From the NCBI RefSeq assembly GCF_004963255.1, contig NZ_SUGA01000017.1, positions 32,680 to 96,679 of the forward strand: a stretch of DNA of 64,000 nucleotides, in the 5' to 3' direction. Under the pieces are notes generated by a model, which worked only from the letters and a program-made list of their open reading frames with translations, did not search any database and was not told the DNA's origin. This DNA is from Mesorhizobium sp. GTDB lineage: Bacteria; Pseudomonadota; Alphaproteobacteria; Rhizobiales; Rhizobiaceae. Made by a program: the position numbers and the translations under genes. Shown here piece after piece: positions 7,398-15,511 of this stretch. Each line of letters starts with the position of its first letter. Position 1 is the stretch's first letter.

Positions 7398-8810
7398 TTG
7401 GCAGCGTTTGACGAAATGCTTCCGGAAGTTTCCGGATTGAGAAGACCTTATGAGGCTTACGATCGCTGGCTGAAGGAGCAGGACCCGGCCAGGCTTACCC
7501 AGAAAATGCAGGACGCCGAGCGTGTCTTCCGCAAGACCGGTATCACCTTTGCCGTCTATGGCGAGCAGGAAGCTTCCGAGCGGCTGATCCCTTTCGACAT
7601 CGTGCCGCGCATCCTCTCCGGCCACGAATGGCGCCGGCTGACGCAAGGCATCGAGCAGCGCGTGCAGGCGCTGAACGCCTTTCTCGATGACATCTATCAC
7701 CGCCAGGAGATTCTGCGGGCCGGGCGCGTGCCGAGGGATCTCGTTGCCAGGAACGAAGCCTTCCTGCCCGAGATGATCGGGGTGAAGCCGCCTGCCGGCG
7801 TCTACACCCATATCATCGGCGTCGACATCGTGCGCATATCGGAGAACGAGTTCTACGTGCTGGAGGACAATGCCCGCACGCCGTCGGGCGTCTCCTACAT
7901 GCTGGAGAACCGTGAGACGATGATGCAGCTCTTTCCGGAGCTGTTCCAGAAGATCAAGGTGCGGCCGGTCGAGAATTATCCGCAGCTCCTGCGCCAGTCG
8001 CTCGCAGCGGTCAGGCCGCAAAGCGCCAAGGGCGCGCCGACCATCGCGGTGCTGACGCCAGGCTCCTACAACTCGGCCTATTTCGAGCACGCCTTCCTCG
8101 CCGATCAGATGGGCGTGCAGCTGGTGGAGGGGCAGGATCTGCGGGTCGTTGACGGCCATGTCGCGATGCGCACGACCGAAGGCTACAAGCAGGTCGACGT
8201 GCTCTATCGGCGCGTCGACGATGCTTTCCTCGATCCGCTGACTTTCCGCCCGGACTCCGCGCTCGGCGTGCCGGGCATCATGGATGTCTACCGCGCCGGC
8301 AACATCACCATCGCCAACGCGCCCGGCACCGGCATCGCCGACGACAAGGCGATCTATTCCTACATGCCGGAGATCGTCGAGTTCTACACCGGCCGCAAGG
8401 CCATTCTCGGCAACATCCCGACCTGGCGCTGCTCGGAGCCGGACAGCCTCAAATATGTGCTCGAGCACATCAGCGAGCTGGTGATCAAGGAAGTGCACGG
8501 CTCCGGCGGCTACGGCATGCTGGTCGGCCCGGCCGCGACCAAGAAGGAATGTGAGGCGTTCGCCAAGAAGCTGCAGGCGAAGCCATCGAACTACATCGCC
8601 CAGCCGACGCTGGCGCTGTCGACCTGTCCGATCCTGACCGAAAAGGGCCTGTCGCCGCGCCATGTCGATCTTCGGCCTTACGTCCTGGTTTCGGACCGAA
8701 TCCAGATCGTGCCGGGTGGTCTGACCCGAGTCGCGCTGAAGCAGGGCTCGCTGGTGGTCAACTCTTCACAGGGCGGCGGGACCAAGGACACTTGGGTCCT
8801 GGATGATTGA
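7398..8810 (+). CDS. Circularly permuted ATP-grasp protein (DUF404/DUF407)
   Basis: A 470-residue member of the circularly permuted ATP-grasp family, expected to use ATP to form a peptide-like or amide bond between a carboxylate and an amine. Recognisable stretches are YVLEDNARTPSGVSYMLENR, KAILGNIPTWRC and KEVHGSGGYGMLVGP, the last two being the ATP-binding part. TTG at 7398 is preferred over ATG at 7374 because GAGGGGAG sits seven bases before it. It opens a four-gene cluster with alpha-E, transglutaminase and Anbu-type genes; comparative work has proposed that these form a peptide synthesis and breakdown system. Substrate unknown. Confidence 0.92.
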   Translation: MAAFDEMLPEVSGLRRPYEAYDRWLKEQDPARLTQKMQDAERVFRKTGITFAVYGEQEASERLIPFDIVPRILSGHEWRRLTQGIEQRVQALNAFLDDIYHRQEILRAGRVPRDLVARNEAFLPEMIGVKPPAGVYTHIIGVDIVRISENEFYVLEDNARTPSGVSYMLENRETMMQLFPELFQKIKVRPVENYPQLLRQSLAAVRPQSAKGAPTIAVLTPGSYNSAYFEHAFLADQMGVQLVEGQDLRVVDGHVAMRTTEGYKQVDVLYRRVDDAFLDPLTFRPDSALGVPGIMDVYRAGNITIANAPGTGIADDKAIYSYMPEIVEFYTGRKAILGNIPTWRCSEPDSLKYVLEHISELVIKEVHGSGGYGMLVGPAATKKECEAFAKKLQAKPSNYIAQPTLALSTCPILTEKGLSPRHVDLRPYVLVSDRIQIVPGGLTRVALKQGSLVVNSSQGGGTKDTWVLDD

Positions 8811-8850
8811 GCCGGGCAGGGGGGACGCAGCACTGATGAAACGCATTCTT

Positions 8851-8883
8851 CCCTATTCGCTATTCGCTACTCCCTATTCGCTA
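8851..8883. repeat. Degenerate CCCTATTCGCTA direct repeat
   Basis: In the 89-base gap between the ATP-grasp and alpha-E genes the unit CCCTATTCGCTA occurs at 8851-8862 and again at 8872-8883, with an extra TTCGCTA copy between them. It ends 17 bases before the alpha-E start codon. Similar TATTCGCTA strings are, from memory, common between genes in Mesorhizobium. Confidence 0.6.
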
Positions 8884-8899
8884 GCCCCAGGGGCCTGAC

Positions 8900-9841
8900 A
8901 TGCTTCTCGGCCGCACCGCAAACGGTCTCTACTGGATGAACCGCTATATAGAGCGGGCCGAAAACATGGCGCGCCTCGTCGATGCCGGCCTGCGCATGGC
9001 GCTGACGCGCACGCAGAACGCGTCGGAGGAATGGAATTCGGTGCTGCTCAGCGCCGGCTCCGACTATGCGTTCTCGCAGAAATACCAGGACTATACCGCT
9101 GCCAACGTCTCCGACTTCCTGCTGCGCGACACCTCGAACCCGTCGAGCACGATGTCGTCGATCGAGACGGCACGCAACAATGCCCGCATGGTGCGAACGG
9201 CGCTGACGCGCGAGACCTGGGAAAGCATCAACGAAGCCTGGATGTCGCTGAAGCGCATGCTGGCGAGGCCGATCGATGAGCGCGACCTGCCGACGGTGCT
9301 CGATGCCATCAAGCGCGAGACGGCGCTGATCCGCGGCTCGTTCTACGGCACGATGCTGCGCAACGAGATCTTCGATTTCTCGCAGCTCGGCACCTATGTC
9401 GAGCGCGCCGACAACACAGCGCGGATCCTCGACGTGAAGTATTATGTGCTGTTGCCTTCGCTGTCCTGGGTCGGCTCGACGCTGGACAATTACCAGTGGG
9501 AGTCGATCCTGCGCTCTGTGTCGGCGCATCGCTCCTATCGCTGGGTTTATGAGGCCGACTACAAGCCGACGAATATCGCGGACTATCTGATCCTCAATGT
9601 GCGCATGCCGCGCTCACTGACCTTCTGCTATCGCTTCCTCGGCGAGCACCTGAAATTCCTCGCCGACGACTATGGCGAGCGCCATGCCTGCCACGCCACG
9701 GCCGAGAAGATCCAGGCGCTGCTCAAACGAGGCTCGATCAAGGACATATTCGATCACGGCCTGCACGAGTTCCTGGCAGAGTTCATTCGCGACAACACCA
9801 GGCTGGGCGACGAGATCGCCCAGGATTACCGGTTCCATTGA
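8900..9841 (+). CDS. Alpha-E domain protein (DUF403)
   Basis: A 313-residue, mostly helical protein of the alpha-E (DUF403) family. The N terminus MLLGRTANGLYWMNRYIERA is highly characteristic, as are YVERADNTARILDVKYY and PRSLTFCYRFLGEHL. No enzymatic residues are established; the family almost always accompanies circularly permuted ATP-grasp and transglutaminase genes, as here, and is thought to be a partner or scaffold for them (inference from genomic association). AGGGG seven bases upstream supports the ATG. There is a 20-base gap to the transglutaminase gene. Confidence 0.93.
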   Translation: MLLGRTANGLYWMNRYIERAENMARLVDAGLRMALTRTQNASEEWNSVLLSAGSDYAFSQKYQDYTAANVSDFLLRDTSNPSSTMSSIETARNNARMVRTALTRETWESINEAWMSLKRMLARPIDERDLPTVLDAIKRETALIRGSFYGTMLRNEIFDFSQLGTYVERADNTARILDVKYYVLLPSLSWVGSTLDNYQWESILRSVSAHRSYRWVYEADYKPTNIADYLILNVRMPRSLTFCYRFLGEHLKFLADDYGERHACHATAEKIQALLKRGSIKDIFDHGLHEFLAEFIRDNTRLGDEIAQDYRFH

Positions 9842-9861
9842 GCAGGGCTGAAGGCGGCGTC

Positions 9862-10656
9862 ATGCGGCTCAAGATCACCCATCGCACCGAGTACCGTTAC
9901 GATGCGCCGGTGCAATATCTGCTGCAGCGGCTGCGCCTGCTGCCCCTGAGCGGGCGTACGCAGACCGTCGGCTCCTGGGCGATCAAGGTCGAAGGCGCGC
10001 GCGAGGAGGTGCGCTTTACCGATCATTTCGGCAACGACACGCGGCTGGTGAGCGCTGAGAGCGGCCACACCGCCATCGTCGTCGAGGCGCGGGGAGAGGT
10101 GACGACGCATGACACGGCGGGCGTGACGGGCCCGCATCAAGGCTACGCGCCGCTCTGGCTGTTCACGCAGCAGACGCCGCTCACCGCCGCCGGCGAGGGC
10201 ATTCGTGAACTGGCCGGCAAGGTCGGGCAGGGGACGGAGATCGAGCGGCTCCACGCGCTGATGGGCGCGATCCACGAACGCGTTGCCTACAAGCCAGGCG
10301 CGACCAGCGTCGTGACGCCGGCCGAAGAGGCCCTGGCGCTCCAGTCAGGCGTCTGCCAGGACCACAGCCATATCTTCATCGCCGCGGCCGTCGCGCTTGG
10401 CTTTCCGGCCCGCTATATCAGCGGCTATCTGATGACGGATGCCGCCGTCGAGCAGGCCGCCAGCCATGCCTGGGCCGAGGCCTATGTGGTGGGGCTCGGA
10501 TGGGTTGCCTTTGATCCGGCCAACGGTATTTCTCCCGACGAACGCTATGTGCGGGTGGCGACGGGGCGCGACTATCGCGACGCCTCGCCTGTCTCGGGGA
10601 TACTGCTGGGGCAGGCGCAAGAGAAGCTTGCCGTCACCGTCACGGTAGAGCAGTAA
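9862..10656 (+). CDS. Transglutaminase-like cysteine protease/peptidase
   Basis: 264 residues with an N-terminal beta domain (MRLKITHRTEYRYDAPVQ, Bact_transglu_N type) and a C-terminal transglutaminase core. The catalytic triad is visible: Cys165 in SGVCQDHSH, His202 in SHAWAEAYV and Asp218 in FDPANG. In bacteria this fold more often hydrolyses amide bonds than cross-links proteins. No signal peptide, so it should be cytoplasmic. It sits between the alpha-E and Anbu genes and probably acts on the product of the ATP-grasp enzyme (inference). The ATG at 9862 is chosen; an in-frame TTG at 9838 overlaps the previous stop. Confidence 0.93.
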   Translation: MRLKITHRTEYRYDAPVQYLLQRLRLLPLSGRTQTVGSWAIKVEGAREEVRFTDHFGNDTRLVSAESGHTAIVVEARGEVTTHDTAGVTGPHQGYAPLWLFTQQTPLTAAGEGIRELAGKVGQGTEIERLHALMGAIHERVAYKPGATSVVTPAEEALALQSGVCQDHSHIFIAAAVALGFPARYISGYLMTDAAVEQAASHAWAEAYVVGLGWVAFDPANGISPDERYVRVATGRDYRDASPVSGILLGQAQEKLAVTVTVEQ

Positions 10657-10688
10657 TTTCCGACGAGATTCGCTGTTAAAGAAGAATC

Positions 10689-11420
10689 ATGACCTATTGC
10701 GTCGGCCTCAAGATCGATCGCGGGCTCGTGTTCATGTCGGACACGCGCACCAATGCCGGCATGGATTCGATCTCGACCTTCAAGAAGATGCACGTCTGGG
10801 AAGAGCCCGGCGAGCGCGTGATCGTGCTGATGTCGGCGGGCAACCTTGCCACGACGCAAGCCGTGGTCAGCCTGCTCGACGAGCGCAACAAGGCCGTTGG
10901 CGACCGTCACCCGAAGCTGCTCGAAACGCCGTCCATGTATCAGACGGTGCGGCTCGTCGGCGATACGGTCAAGGAAGTCATCGAACATGCCTCGCCGAAC
11001 GGCGACAAGGCGGATTCCTACTTCAACGCCTCCTTCATCCTGGGCGGGCAGATCAAGGGCAGTCCGCCCAGGCTGTTCATGATCTACCCGGAAGGCAATT
11101 TCATCGAGTCGACCGATGACACGCCTTTCTTCCAGATCGGCGAGACGAAATACGGCAAGCCGATCATCATCCGCGCCTACGACCGCGCCATGAGCCTGGC
11201 CGAGACGGTGAAGCTGCTTCTGGTGTCCTTCGACTCGACGCTGAAATCGAACCTTTCGGTCGGGCTGCCGCTCGATCTGCTGTTCCTGGAGAACGACAGC
11301 TTCAAGGTCGGGCTCAACAGGCGCATCGGCCAGGACGATCCCTATTACCGCACCATCTCCGACGGCTGGTCGAACGCCTTGAAGGCGGCCTTTGCCAGCC
11401 TGCCGGATTTTCCCGGTTAG
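10689..11420 (+). CDS. Anbu-type proteasome-related peptidase
   Basis: 243 residues related to HslV and proteasome beta subunits, matching the Anbu (ancestral beta subunit) group. The start MTYCVG would expose Thr as residue 1 after Met removal, as expected for an N-terminal nucleophile; the conserved Asp (Asp18 in MSDTRTNAG) and Lys (FKKMHVWE, near residue 32) follow. No ATPase such as HslU is adjacent. It is the last gene of the ATP-grasp/alpha-E/transglutaminase cluster, 32 bases after the transglutaminase. Published Anbu structures show helical open rings and weak or undetected proteolysis, so its substrate remains open. Confidence 0.93.
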   Translation: MTYCVGLKIDRGLVFMSDTRTNAGMDSISTFKKMHVWEEPGERVIVLMSAGNLATTQAVVSLLDERNKAVGDRHPKLLETPSMYQTVRLVGDTVKEVIEHASPNGDKADSYFNASFILGGQIKGSPPRLFMIYPEGNFIESTDDTPFFQIGETKYGKPIIIRAYDRAMSLAETVKLLLVSFDSTLKSNLSVGLPLDLLFLENDSFKVGLNRRIGQDDPYYRTISDGWSNALKAAFASLPDFPG

Positions 11421-11512
11421 GGTCCGCACTTCGCGGCCGGTGCGCGCTTAACATGTTAATCAATCGCGAAGCTAGCTTGCCGGCCGCATTGCGGCTGGGC
11501 TCTGGAGGATAG

Positions 11513-12925
11513 ATGGACAACGAAACTTTCCGCGACTGGTCGAGGCGGGCGGCCGACTGGGGCGCCGATTACCGCGCCGGCCTGCGCGACCGTCCGGTGC
11601 GTCCGGCAATCGCGCCGGGCGAGATCTTCAGGAGCATCGAGGCTTCGCCGCCCGAAATGCCTGAATCGATGGAGAAGATCTTCGCCGATTTCGAAGAAAA
11701 GATCGTGCCGGGCATGACGCATTGGCAGCATCCGCGCTTCTTCGCCTATTTCCCCGCCAATGCGGCGCCGGTCTCGGTCGTGGCGGAGTATCTGGTCTCG
11801 GCGATGGCCGCGCAATGCATGCTGTGGCAGACCTCGCCGGCGGCGACCGAGCTCGAGACGCGCATCGTCGACTGGATGCGCCAGGCGCTTGGCTTGCCCG
11901 AGGGCTTTTCCGGCGTCATCCAGGATTCGGCCTCGTCGGCGACGCTTGCGGCGGTGCTCACCATGCGCGAGCGGGCGCTCGACTGGCAGGGCAACAAAAA
12001 GGGGCTGGCCGGCCAGGGCAGGCTGCGCGTCTATTCCTCCGACCAGGTCCATACCTCGATCGACCGCGCCATCTGGGTCTCGGGCATCGGCGAGGAGAAT
12101 CTCGTGCGCATCCCCGTCTCAGGACGTTTTCGCGCCATGGATCCGGCCGCGCTTGATGCCGCAATCGTCGCCGATCGCGCGGCCGGCCTGCTACCCGCAG
12201 GTATCATCGCTTGCGTCGGCGGCACCAGCATTGGCGGTACCGACGACATCGCCGCGGTGGCCGCGGCCGCAAAGCGGCACGGGCTTTACCTGCATGTCGA
12301 CGCCGCCTGGGCCGGATCAGCGATGATCTGCCCGGAATACCGGCATTTCTGGGCGGGCGTCGAAGGCGCCGATTCCATCGTCTTCAATCCGCATAAGTGG
12401 CTCGGCGCACAGTTCGACTGCTCGATCCAGTTCATTCGCCAGCCGGAAGACCTGGTCCGCACGCTGGCCATAAAGCCGGAGTTTTTGAAGACGTTGGGGC
12501 ACGATGGCATCATCAACTATTCGGAATGGTCGGTGCCGCTCGGGCGCCGTTTCCGCGCGCTGAAACTCTGGTTCCTGCTGCGGGCCTATGGCCTCGAGGG
12601 CTTGCGCGCCATGATCCGCAATCATGTCGCCTGGAGCGAAGGACTTGCCGCGCGGCTGGCCGGCGAAGCGGATTTCGAGCTCGTCAGCGAGCCGATGCTG
12701 TCGCTGTTCTCATTCCGGCACAAAGCGCCATCGGGTACCGATCAGGACGAGCACAATCTGCGCCTCGTGGACGCCATCAACACCGACGGCCGCCTTTATC
12801 TGACGCAAACGCGGGTCGACGGGCGCGTCGCGATCCGCTTTCAGGCGGGGCAGTTCGAGTCGACGGCGGCCGATGTCGACGCCGCGTTCGACGTCATAAC
12901 CGAGATTGCCCGGCGCCCGTCCTGA
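11513..12925 (+). CDS. Pyridoxal-phosphate group II decarboxylase, aromatic amino acid type
   Basis: A 470-residue PLP enzyme of the aromatic-L-amino-acid/tyrosine/glutamate decarboxylase family. The lysine that binds PLP is in FNPHKWLG; the cofactor Asp lies in LHVDAAWAGSA, and the N-terminal MTHWQHPRFFAYFPANAAP is the substrate-gate region of aromatic decarboxylases. Likely substrates are Phe, Tyr or Trp, giving the amine and CO2; the exact one is not readable. GGAGG lies just upstream of the ATG. It is a single gene between the Anbu cluster and the glycerol regulon, with no amine oxidase beside it. Confidence 0.92.
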   Translation: MDNETFRDWSRRAADWGADYRAGLRDRPVRPAIAPGEIFRSIEASPPEMPESMEKIFADFEEKIVPGMTHWQHPRFFAYFPANAAPVSVVAEYLVSAMAAQCMLWQTSPAATELETRIVDWMRQALGLPEGFSGVIQDSASSATLAAVLTMRERALDWQGNKKGLAGQGRLRVYSSDQVHTSIDRAIWVSGIGEENLVRIPVSGRFRAMDPAALDAAIVADRAAGLLPAGIIACVGGTSIGGTDDIAAVAAAAKRHGLYLHVDAAWAGSAMICPEYRHFWAGVEGADSIVFNPHKWLGAQFDCSIQFIRQPEDLVRTLAIKPEFLKTLGHDGIINYSEWSVPLGRRFRALKLWFLLRAYGLEGLRAMIRNHVAWSEGLAARLAGEADFELVSEPMLSLFSFRHKAPSGTDQDEHNLRLVDAINTDGRLYLTQTRVDGRVAIRFQAGQFESTAADVDAAFDVITEIARRPS

Positions 12926-13003
12926 GGCGGCGGACGCGTTCTGCGCTGGTTTGCCTTTTGCAATCAGGTGATTTTCGTTAGCCGGCTCATACCTTTTCTT
13001 CGC

Positions 13004-13036
13004 TTTCGTTTTCCGATATAGAGGAGAAAAACGAAA
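13004..13036. promoter_or_regulatory. Inverted repeat upstream of glpR (putative autoregulatory operator)
   Basis: Perfect 9-bp arms TTTCGTTTT (13004-13012) and AAAACGAAA (13028-13036) separated by 15 bases, ending 14 bases before the glpR start. Another TTTTCGTTA copy sits at 12972-12980. The TTTCG core recurs before glpD, which suggests that GlpR binds both sites (inference). Confidence 0.6.
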
Positions 13037-13050
13037 ATGGAGGACGCCGG

Positions 13051-13818
13051 ATGTTTCTTTCGCCACGCCACGCCGAAATCATCCAGATGGCGAAAGACCA
13101 CGGCCGGGTTCTGGTCGAGGATCTGGCGACGCATTTCAATGTGACGCCGCAGACCATCCGCAAGGATCTCAACGATTTGTGCGATCAGCGGCTGCTCACC
13201 CGGATCCATGGCGGCGCGCTGTTCCCGTCCGGGATCGAGAACATGGAATACGAGGCGCGGCGCAAGATCGCGGCCGACGAGAAGGAGGCGATCGGCGGCG
13301 CGGCGGCGCGGTTGATCCCGGACAATGCTTCGCTGTTCATCAATATCGGCACTACCACCGAGGCCGTCAGCAAGGCGCTGCTCGACCATAACGGGCTGAT
13401 GGTCATCACCAATAACATCAATGTTGCCAATAGGATGCGCATCTATCCTACGATTGAGGTGGTGATCGCCGGCGGCGTGGTGCGCGGTTCCGACGGCGGT
13501 GTCGTCGGTGAAGCGGCCGTCGATTTCATCCGCCAGTTCAAGGTCGATTATGCCGTCATCGGCGCCTCGGCCATCGATCATGACGGTGCGCTGCTCGACT
13601 TCGATTTCCGCGAGGTGAAGGTGGCGCAGGCGATCATCGCCAATGCGCGCCACGTCATCCTGGTCGCCGACCGGACCAAGTTCGAGCGCACGGCGCCAGT
13701 CCGGATCGGCCATCTTTCGCAGGTGAATACCTTCATCACCGATCGTTGCGACATCCCCTCAATTCGCCGGATTTGCGAGGAGACCGAGGTCCGGCTGATC
13801 GAGACGGCGCTCGAATAG
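13051..13818 (+). CDS. glpR: DeoR-family transcriptional regulator GlpR
   Basis: 255 residues: N-terminal helix-turn-helix (HAEIIQMAKDHGRVLVEDLA, then TPQTIRKDLNDL), linker HGGALFPSG, and the C-terminal sugar-phosphate-binding domain with INIGTTTEAVSKALL and VIGASAIDHDGALLDFDF. By family knowledge it represses glycerol genes and is released by a phosphorylated sugar, here probably glycerol-3-phosphate. It is directly upstream of glpD and the glycerol ABC transporter. GGAGGA lies six bases before the ATG. Repeated TTTCG half-sites precede both this gene and glpD, pointing to autorepression and control of the operon. Confidence 0.93.
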   Translation: MFLSPRHAEIIQMAKDHGRVLVEDLATHFNVTPQTIRKDLNDLCDQRLLTRIHGGALFPSGIENMEYEARRKIAADEKEAIGGAAARLIPDNASLFINIGTTTEAVSKALLDHNGLMVITNNINVANRMRIYPTIEVVIAGGVVRGSDGGVVGEAAVDFIRQFKVDYAVIGASAIDHDGALLDFDFREVKVAQAIIANARHVILVADRTKFERTAPVRIGHLSQVNTFITDRCDIPSIRRICEETEVRLIETALE

Positions 13819-13824
13819 CGGCGC

Positions 13825-13851
13825 TTCATGGCTGTTTCACGCAGCCATGAA
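13825..13851 (+). terminator. Stem-loop after glpR
   Basis: Perfect 10-bp hairpin TTCATGGCTG/CAGCCATGAA (13825-13834 and 13842-13851) with loop TTTCACG, seven bases after the glpR stop. The following TTTCGTTT is only partly T-rich. It separates glpR from glpD and abuts the first putative operator repeat. Confidence 0.6.
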
Positions 13852-13852
13852 A

Positions 13853-13901
13853 TTTCGTTTGACATTCGCTTTGAGTTCGAAATAATTCCGTCACGGTTTC
13901 G
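13853..13901. promoter_or_regulatory. Phased NTTCG repeats upstream of glpD (putative GlpR operator)
   Basis: TTTCG at 13853, ATTCG at 13864, GTTCG at 13875 and TTTCG at 13897 are spaced 11, 11 and 22 bases; the missing position 13886 holds a degenerate TTCCG. All copies therefore face the same side of the helix. Direct repeats of this length are known for several DeoR-family operators, so this array is the likely GlpR site controlling glpD-glpSTPQV-glpK (inference). Confidence 0.6.
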
Positions 13902-13945
13902 TAAAAACACAAAAATGGTGCAATGCGAAATCGTTGGAGGAACTT

Positions 13946-15472
13946 TTGGACACATCCCCGATCCATGACATTTTCGTCATTGGCGGCGGCATCAATGGCT
14001 GCGGCATCGCCCGCGACGCCGTTGGCCGCGGATTTTCGGTTTACCTTGCCGAGATGAACGATCTGGCGAGCGGGACGTCCTCCGGCTCGACCAAGCTTAT
14101 CCATGGCGGGCTTCGCTATCTCGAATTCTACGAGTTCCGGCTGGTGCGCGAAGCGCTGATGGAGCGCGAGGTTCTGTGGAAGAACGCGCCGCACATCATC
14201 TGGCCGATGCGCTTCGTTTTGCCGTACGCCAAGGGCCTGAGGCCCGCCTGGCTGATCCGGCTCGGGCTCTTCCTCTACGATCACATCGGCGGGCGCAAGC
14301 TGCTGCCCGCGACGAAGACGCTGGACATGGCGAGCGATCCGGCAGGCAAGCCGCTCAAGCCATTGTTCCGCAAAGCTTTCGAATATTCGGATGGTTGGGT
14401 CAATGACGCTCGCCTGGTGGCGCTGAACGCTCGTGACGCCGCCGACCGAGGCGCGATCATCCGCACCCGAACCAAGGTCGTCAGCGCGCGCCGCGACGGT
14501 CCGACCTGGACCATCAAGGTGCAGAACGTGCTGACCGGCGACACCGAAGAGGTTCGCGCGCGGCTTCTTGTCAACGCCGCCGGCCCGTGGGTCGATCACG
14601 TTCTGCAGACAGCCGTCGGCCAGAACGAAGTCCATAATGTCCGTCTTGTCCAAGGCAGCCACATCGTCGTCGCCAAGAAGTTCGACGATCCGCGCGCCTA
14701 TTTCTTCCAGAACAAGGATGGCCGCATCATCTTCGCCATTCCCTACGAGGAAGAATTCACGCTGATCGGGACGACCGACCGCGACTATCCAGGCGACCCG
14801 CACGATGTGAAGATCTCCGACGCCGAGATCGATTATCTGTGCGCCGCGGCAAGCGAATATTTCGCGGTCGCCGTGAAGCGCTCCGACATCGTCTGGACCT
14901 ATTCGGCGGTGCGCCCGCTCTATGACGACGGCGCCTCCAAGGCGCAGGAAGCGACGCGCGATTATGTGCTGAAGGCCGATGGCGGGGAGGGCGTCGCCCC
15001 GCTTGTCAACGCCTTCGGTGGCAAGATCACGACCTTCCGTCGGCTTGCCGAATCGATGCTTGAAAAGATCGAAGGCTTTCTCGGCAAGCGCGGCAAGCCT
15101 TGGACGCATGACGCGCCGCTGCCGGGCGGTGATTTTCCGGCCACCGGTTTCGACGCGCAGGTCGCCAGGCTGAAAAAGACCTATCCGTTCCTCGACCAGA
15201 GGCTGGCACGCCGGTTTACGCGGCTCTACGGCACGCGCGCTGAGAAGCTGCTCGGCCTCGCCAAGTCGAATGCCGATCTCGGCCGCAATTTCGGCGCCGA
15301 TCTTTTCGAGGTGGAGGTTCGCTATCTCGCCGAAAACGAATGGGCGGTCACCGCCGAGGACGTGCTGTGGCGACGCACCAAGCGCGGCCTGCATTTCAGC
15401 CGCGAGCAGACGGCGGCACTGGAAGAATTCATGCGAGGGCTGAGCCGCCTTCACGTCGCGGCGGCGGAATGA
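13946..15472 (+). CDS. glpD: Glycerol-3-phosphate dehydrogenase, FAD-dependent
   Basis: Oxidises glycerol-3-phosphate to dihydroxyacetone phosphate, passing electrons to the membrane quinone pool. 508 residues. The FAD Rossmann motif VIGGGINGCGIARDA is at about residues 11-25, followed by SGTSSGSTKLIHGGLRYLE, and the C-terminal domain ends with EDVLWRRTKRGL. The start is TTG at 13946: GGAGG ends six bases before it, whereas the upstream in-frame TTG at 13934 has no ribosome-binding site. First gene after glpR and head of the glycerol operon; putative GlpR repeats lie in its leader. Confidence 0.96.
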   Translation: MDTSPIHDIFVIGGGINGCGIARDAVGRGFSVYLAEMNDLASGTSSGSTKLIHGGLRYLEFYEFRLVREALMEREVLWKNAPHIIWPMRFVLPYAKGLRPAWLIRLGLFLYDHIGGRKLLPATKTLDMASDPAGKPLKPLFRKAFEYSDGWVNDARLVALNARDAADRGAIIRTRTKVVSARRDGPTWTIKVQNVLTGDTEEVRARLLVNAAGPWVDHVLQTAVGQNEVHNVRLVQGSHIVVAKKFDDPRAYFFQNKDGRIIFAIPYEEEFTLIGTTDRDYPGDPHDVKISDAEIDYLCAAASEYFAVAVKRSDIVWTYSAVRPLYDDGASKAQEATRDYVLKADGGEGVAPLVNAFGGKITTFRRLAESMLEKIEGFLGKRGKPWTHDAPLPGGDFPATGFDAQVARLKKTYPFLDQRLARRFTRLYGTRAEKLLGLAKSNADLGRNFGADLFEVEVRYLAENEWAVTAEDVLWRRTKRGLHFSREQTAALEEFMRGLSRLHVAAAE

Positions 15473-15511
15473 CGATCGACTGCTGAAGCGCAAGGCCTGG
15501 GAGGAGGCGTG

